DNA from: Ifrita kowaldi | Taxonomy: Eukaryota; Chordata; Aves; Passeriformes; Cinclosomatidae | Length of the DNA stretch: 64,000 nt | Reading direction: 5' to 3' | Assembly: GCA_013398055.1 (NCBI GenBank) | Contig: VZRS01014884.1 | Location: forward strand, 1,124,747-1,188,746 | In this document: positions 59,001 to 64,000 of the stretch, one piece after another | Position numbering within the stretch: the first letter of the stretch is position 1 | Layout of the letters: each line of letters starts with the position of its first letter | Position numbers and translations under genes: made by a program | Notes under the pieces: generated by a model | Told to the model about the DNA's origin: nothing | Databases searched by the model: none | Seen by the model: only the letters and a program-made list of their open reading frames with translations

Positions 59001-60230
59001 ACTTAGGAAGTTTTGCAGTGATTCTGTTATTTGGGGGAGCGGAAAAAAAAGGTTATGGGATGTTACTTCTGAGGTATTGATGTTTCATATGTGTAATATT
59101 GAAGGAATGCTGCTCCAGATTTCTGTGAGTGCCTGTGCTTCCAGTGCTATGTTTTCCTCACGAAAACAGGTATCCCACAGAAAGATGACGGTTTCACTTG
59201 GCATTACCATTCACCTAAATCTCAGAAGCAGTTTCTTTAGCAGGCCTCCCAGGAGATTGCAGCTCAGCCCTTGCCATCACCAAGGTATGGCTGTGCTTTG
59301 GTGGCAGCTGTGCATCAAGGATGATGGGTTTCAATAACGAGGCAAGCGATTTCCAATCTCATTTGTTCAAGTATGTTTATTGCATCTGAATTTTTGCCTG
59401 TAAGCAGTGCTGCCTGGGGTTTCCCCCAAACAAGAAAAATGGGGGATACCTGCAGGTATAAATGGAGATGGCTGGCGATGGTTTCTAAGGGCTCTGTGGT
59501 TGGTGGGATGGAGCTGGCACAAAGAGAAGAAATTGGAAATACTGGTAGGTAACAGAATGGAGAGGACCCTAAGGGCTGTTTACAATCACACTGGCCAGGG
59601 GAGCTGGAGGTAGCCAGCTGTCTAGTCTGTCTGCTTTTCTCTTCTGAGGCAGAGTGGCATGAAGTAGACCCCCCTAGTGTGGTCTTTTACTTATATAACA
59701 AGGAAGATCATTCTGGGAAGAAAACCACAGAGCAAAGGTAAATATGATAAAACAAAGACAAATAATTAGGCAGATGTCTCATTATTTGCAAGAGATCATC
59801 CACTGTCATTGGAAAGAAACTTCTCCCAGGACTGAGCAGGAAATTTGACCTCTATAAAGATCCAGAATCCAGATGTCAAAAAAAGAGAGCCCCTTTCTTT
59901 TTTTTCTTTTAAACTTTATTTTTAGCAAGCTTTATGATTGTTGAAGGCTAGAAGTTAGCAAGGCTGAACCTAGTCAATGAGACTGCAGAGTACAGCAGAT
60001 AATGGTATCTTTGATCAATCAGGTAAAGCAGATAAAGATGCACTGCAAAAATTGGCCTGTGAGCCACAGAAATATCTCTTTTTCTGTCATTCAGCAATTC
60101 TTGGGATAAGACTTGGAGAAATTAATCAGCATTGAGGTGGAAGGTGAGGGAGATAGGGGCTGATGGCACGTACCTTGTCTGTAAGATGATGGCAGGCTTT
60201 GGTTTAGTCATTCCAGATGAGGCTTCCCAG
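56057..60230. other. Intergenic, no supported gene
   Basis: AT-rich DNA with one open splice-flanked segment near 56,110-56,256 (-) treated as a finding. No CR1 or RNA gene was recognised. A poly(A) stretch lies at about 56,478-56,492. Confidence 0.6.
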
Positions 60231-60231
60231 G

Positions 60232-60396
60232 TCACTGGAGTGCCTCTTTCTGCCTCAAAAAGGTGGAGTTGGGATGCTGTCTTCTTATTAGTGTCAGGTA
60301 GAAATCTTTGCTAGAAATAGAAGGACGGTCTCCAGGTACCTCGTTAGATACAGAAGATGTGACAATCACAGCAACAAATAACACAAAGCATTTCAT
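60232..60396 (-). CDS. Candidate small secreted peptide ORF (54 aa), uncertain
   Basis: From an ATG with purine at -3 (AGAGCCATGA) the reading starts MKCFVLFVAVIVTSSVS, which has the form of a classical signal peptide: Lys, a hydrophobic core, then small residues. It continues NEVPGDRPSISSKDFYLTLI and ends RRQHPNSTFLRQKEALQ at TGA. An RR pair and an N-glycosylation motif (NST) follow. A possible donor (AACGAG then gtacct) would instead make this a signal-peptide exon of a longer gene. No homologue is known to me and short ORFs of this size occur by chance. Confidence 0.2.
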   Translation of the reverse strand: MKCFVLFVAVIVTSSVSNEVPGDRPSISSKDFYLTLIRRQHPNSTFLRQKEALQ

Positions 60397-60519
60397 GGCT
60401 CTGGAAAGATTTGCCTGTCTCATGAAAGGAGGGCTGACAGAGATTCGGCAGCCAGAACAACTGTACTTTTCTGTGCAGTTCAAACTTGTGAATAAACATG
60501 CAATCAGGCACACCTTTAG

Positions 60520-62980
60520 AGGAGCAGTCGTGCAGCTTTCTACAAGCTGCTAATGGCAGCTTGGCTTTAGACAGGAATGAGTTGCACATTGCTGTCTTTC
60601 TGTTTTAAGTACAGGAAACAGTGTCCTTGGTGTTTGTCCACTCAGCAGCGATACCTGGTCTGTGATCACCTGCAATGCACTGACAAGCAAAAACAGTAAA
60701 TCATGTTCCTGACACCCTATCAATGCAGAAAGTGACTTTGGTAAGATAGGAAGGGTGACACAAGCACAATGTGTGACCTCAGTGTTTGTGTTATGCAAAG
60801 CAGCATTTCAGTTAACGGGCTGGCTGCCATGTAGTGTGTGTTTATGTTGTACAGAAAGCTCAGATGGATCATGGTTGCTACCAAAATGCTCAGGTTAAAT
60901 ACCATGTAAAATATTTTAATGGGCATTTCATATATCTGCCACATCATCTCTGCATACAGGTGGAAGGAGAAGAGCTGTCCTTTCCCTAAGCAGAACAAAC
61001 TCATCTTTGCTTCTTGTACAGCCAACTCTGCTCACACCAGGAGTGCTCAGACCTGGCAGTGTCTGCTCAGACAGGGCTGGCAGCTCAGCCACAGAATATG
61101 AAATATGCTGTAAGAGACACCTTGCAGAAGAGACAGTGACCTTTGCACTGTAAATCTGAGGTACACAGCTGATGTATGTATAAGTGACCTCACTGGACAC
61201 CACATCAGAAACCTTGCACAAGGGGTGGCTGCACTGCTTGAGTGCACTGGGGAAGAGCTGGTCCTAAAAGGACTCTGGAGGAGAGCCAAGGGCCTGTGAA
61301 AGCTGCTAGCACCCAGCTGATGCACAGCTGCACAGTTACAGGGCCCTGCACTTGACCACAGAGGAAGGGTCACCCTCACCTTCTCCCTTCCCATCAGCAG
61401 TCTGACTGCAGTTCACATTTAGCAATGCAGAGCAAGGTTACAACTTTTTTGGGGGAGTGTCTCTGCCCATCTTATCACATGACTTGCCACACCTAAGCCT
61501 TTTTCTCGGACTTTGCTCACTGAATCATTGACATTACCATAGTGTGAACATCTTCATGGAATTTGTGCCTTTACCTAGTTGGGATCTGTGCTTTGACTGA
61601 GAAGTGTGGGTCTTTTTCCCCTGGATTGTTAAGAGTGAAAGCTCTACAACAAGTAAGGAACAACAATAGTAATAAAAAACAGTGTAGTATTTTTTAAAGC
61701 CCAATAACTCTGCACTTGCTCCTGCTGAGATACACCTTGCTATGAAGCTTGTCGCTAATGGAACTGTTCATTTCAGTGAGGCAAAGCAGCAGGGACATTA
61801 TAATTAATAATGCTTAACAGGAAACAAGTTATTGTGCTTGGGGCAGAAGGGCAAAAACTGTTCTCTATTATTTTTTGAAGAGTTAATTGATAGTAGGCAA
61901 AGATTTGCTGCGTTGAGCCAGCAGGTGCTGCTTTATGACTACATTAATGTTAATGATATCCTCTGGACACGTATGAAGACAGGTTAACCTATTTCTTTCT
62001 CATTGCATTTCTCTGGGTGGATGTGTGTTCTGGTTCCACTGATTTTTCAAATGCCACTGCAGAGTACTTGGACGGACAGTGACCCTAAATTTGCACAGAG
62101 GTTTGCAGGCAGTTTTGGAAAACCAGGTAGCTTTTATAACCTCCATTCACCCCAAGACACACTTTGTAGGTTTAAAGTTGAGGGAAATGGGTAAAAGGGG
62201 CTGCTTCTCTGGCATAAAATCATTCCTAGGGTTTATATAACATTTTTAAAATTGCCTGTTTAATTGTTCCTAGGTGTGCTTAACAATAGTACCTGGGTTC
62301 TAACTGTTTATTCTCTTACTTCATTCCTGAAACCTCTCTCCTTCTCACATACCATTAAAAGAGTACTCTGGCACCAATTTAAACCCTGGGATGAGCAGAT
62401 GTTAAAATTGTGTTCCTCTAAGCAAAGTGTGCCATGGCCCATCAAAGCATGATATGTGCTAGAAAAGGTAAACCAGTGCTCCACAGAGCTTGAAATTTTC
62501 TCTGTTCAGTACCACTCCACATTTAAGTTTAGTTATGAGCCTACATTATCTTTATTTTTAATGTGCTTTTTGCATTTCTAGTTTGGCAAAATTACACTGT
62601 CTAGCACTAAGCTTCAGACATCCTTCAAGGTATTTATATCTTCCGTAAGATGCTTGCTTTGCACAAGCCCATCAGCTCCAGTAAAAATCTGTGTGCCATT
62701 GTAACAGGCAAAAATGCTGTGGAAGGATAGTCCTGGGAGCTGAGTGTAGAGCTCTTTGCAAAAATCAGATGGCAGTGCTACCTTTTGAGAAACCCACTGG
62801 ACAAAGATAGATTCTGAAAGTCAGATCTGATTTTTAATAGGATTACCAGATGGGTCCTGTGCCTTACTAGAAGTCTGCTCCTGCAGATCTAGTGACAAAA
62901 AAGTGGGAGAACAAGTCTTGCATGCCTATAAAGACTGAGAGAGCTGTACTGAGCAGTGTTTGCCCATTGGAACATGGGTA
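60520..62980. other. Intergenic, no supported gene
   Basis: Short overlapping ORFs only. One splice-flanked 64-nt segment at 62,063-62,126 (+) is open in two frames but has no partner exon. No repeat was recognised. Confidence 0.6.
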
Positions 62981-63009
62981 CAACTTCAAGTAAGCCATTT
63001 CAAAATTTC

Positions 63010-64000
63010 TTGGAAGATGATGCATGAGAAATCAGAAGGGGCAGTGGGAGAAGAGTCCATATACAATCTTAGGATGGCTACAGCACTGGTGCCACAGCCA
63101 GAGGTTTGGCTCCTCAGATCACGGGACTCCCTTTGAGAAACCTGATCTCCTGGGAGCTGATGGGGTTCTTCTGCCAGAGAAGGGGAAGAGCGTCTTTGCC
63201 CATAGACTTGCCAGGCTGGCGAAGAGGGCTTTAAATTAATGTTGCCAGGAGAGGGAAACCTCAATCCATCCCACTCCTGCTAGTGTGATGCCAGTGCCAG
63301 CCAAAGATGCTCAGAGCCTGGAGAGGGGTCACAGGTCAGCAGGAGAGCACCTGAAGAGCAGCACAATGTGATTCCAGCCACTCCATCCAGTAAATCAGCT
63401 TAAGGGGGGCCCAGCTTGAATGTCTTTATTGAATGCAAGCAGCATGGGGAATAAACAAGAGGAATTAGAGAACTGTGCATGCCTGCAGGGCTGTGATGGG
63501 CTGCTTCTCTGGCTGGGGAATTGGAATGAAGGGATACAGGCACTTTAGGAAGGACAGGATGTGGAGACAAGGAGGAGGTGTCATCCTCAAGTCAATGATC
63601 AGCAGAAGTGCATGGAGCTCCTCCTGGGGATGGATGAGGTGCCACCTTGGAGCCTTGGATCTGAATTAAAGGGAGAGCAGGGACAAGTGACGTTGTAGTA
63701 GGGGGTCTGCTGCTGGCTGCCTGACAAGGAAGAGTGAGTGGATGAGTTCCTCTGTAGACAGGTAGGAGTGATCTCATGCTCACAAGCCCTGGTCCTTATG
63801 GGGAACTTCAAACACCCTAATATCTGCTGGGGGAACACAAGAGGTCATAAACCATCCAGGACATTTCTGGAATGCACTGCTAGTAACTTCCTCCTCCAAG
63901 TGATAGAGGAGCCAGTGAGGAGATCTCACTTTTACTGTGATATGTGTGACTCCCCCGACGGGGGAGAATTACAGAGTCCTGGCCAGAAAATTGAAAAGAC
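63010..64000 (+). mobile_element. CR1 LINE, 5' UTR and start of the endonuclease ORF (runs off the window)
   Basis: Matches the 5' part of avian CR1 in order: the upstream segment ending in a ctgatggggttcttctgcc then aagagggctttaaatt stretch, the gatgccagtgccag segment, then the beginning of ORF2 (gcaagcagcatggggaataa) and blocks such as ggagccttggatctg, gacgttgtagtagggg, ccctggtccttatgggg and caccctaatatctgctgg. Frame breaks show decay. Most bird CR1 copies lack this region, so this copy began near full length; its 3' part is beyond the window. Confidence 0.85.
63950..63966. repeat. Short perfect hairpin (7-bp stem, 3-nt loop)
   Basis: CTCCCCC - GAC - GGGGGAG at the right edge of the window, inside the CR1 copy. 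Probably incidental. Confidence 0.6.

Noticed and set aside
62063..62126. 64-nt plus segment with good splice sites
   Set aside because: Open in two frames with no partner exons; too short to support a gene.
1..64000. Search for tRNA, snoRNA, CpG islands and other retroelements
   Set aside because: No tRNA B-box with matching arms, no convincing C/D or H/ACA pair and no CpG island could be recognised by eye; only CR1 elements were identified. A covariance-model scan would be decisive.

Overview
The window is nuclear DNA from a vertebrate, almost certainly a bird. Coding sequence is split into short GT-AG exons separated by long AT-rich introns, and the only recognisable interspersed repeats are CR1 LINEs, several with the avian-type CR1 3' end or reverse-transcriptase segment. 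There are no bacterial-style operons, tRNAs, rRNAs or CRISPR arrays. I cannot name the species.

Region 1 (1-22,980) is the 3' two thirds of COG3 on the + strand, a subunit of the conserved oligomeric Golgi tethering complex. Sixteen coding exons (666-20,874) join in frame to give 547 codons plus a stop, matching the C-terminal part of a protein of about 828 residues in human. The N-terminal exons lie upstream of the window. A long 3' UTR follows, with a good poly(A) signal at 22,731 and spare signals at 22,822 and 22,967.

Region 2 (about 23-40.2 kb) is intergenic and moderately GC-rich, with no gene I can support. It holds three degraded CR1 pieces (29.8, 31.7-32.7 and 35.5 kb) and simple-sequence tracts.

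Region 3 (about 40.2-46.1 kb) holds the main discovery: a compact spliced gene on the - strand, tail-to-tail with COG3, which no single long ORF reveals. Coding exons at 45,836-45,800, 45,451-45,401 (a 51-nt cassette), 45,296-44,943, 41,200-41,143 and 40,798-40,591 have matching phases and canonical splice sites, and are followed by an AT-rich 3' UTR with AATAAA at 40,262-40,257. A non-coding first exon probably ends at 46,104. The product is 235 aa (218 aa if the cassette is skipped), with a charged helical or coiled-coil-like centre and a very basic C-terminus. I do not recognise the family. A 1.15-kb CR1 copy sits in its largest intron.

Region 4 (46-63 kb) is mostly non-coding: a CR1 on the - strand (47.3-47.9 kb), a long poly(T) run (48.9 kb), an 11-bp tandem repeat, a C/EBP-CRE pair (54.97 kb) and a few weak exon or small-peptide candidates, kept at low confidence. 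Region 5 (63.0-64.0 kb) is the 5' portion (5' UTR plus start of the endonuclease ORF) of a CR1 element that runs off the window.
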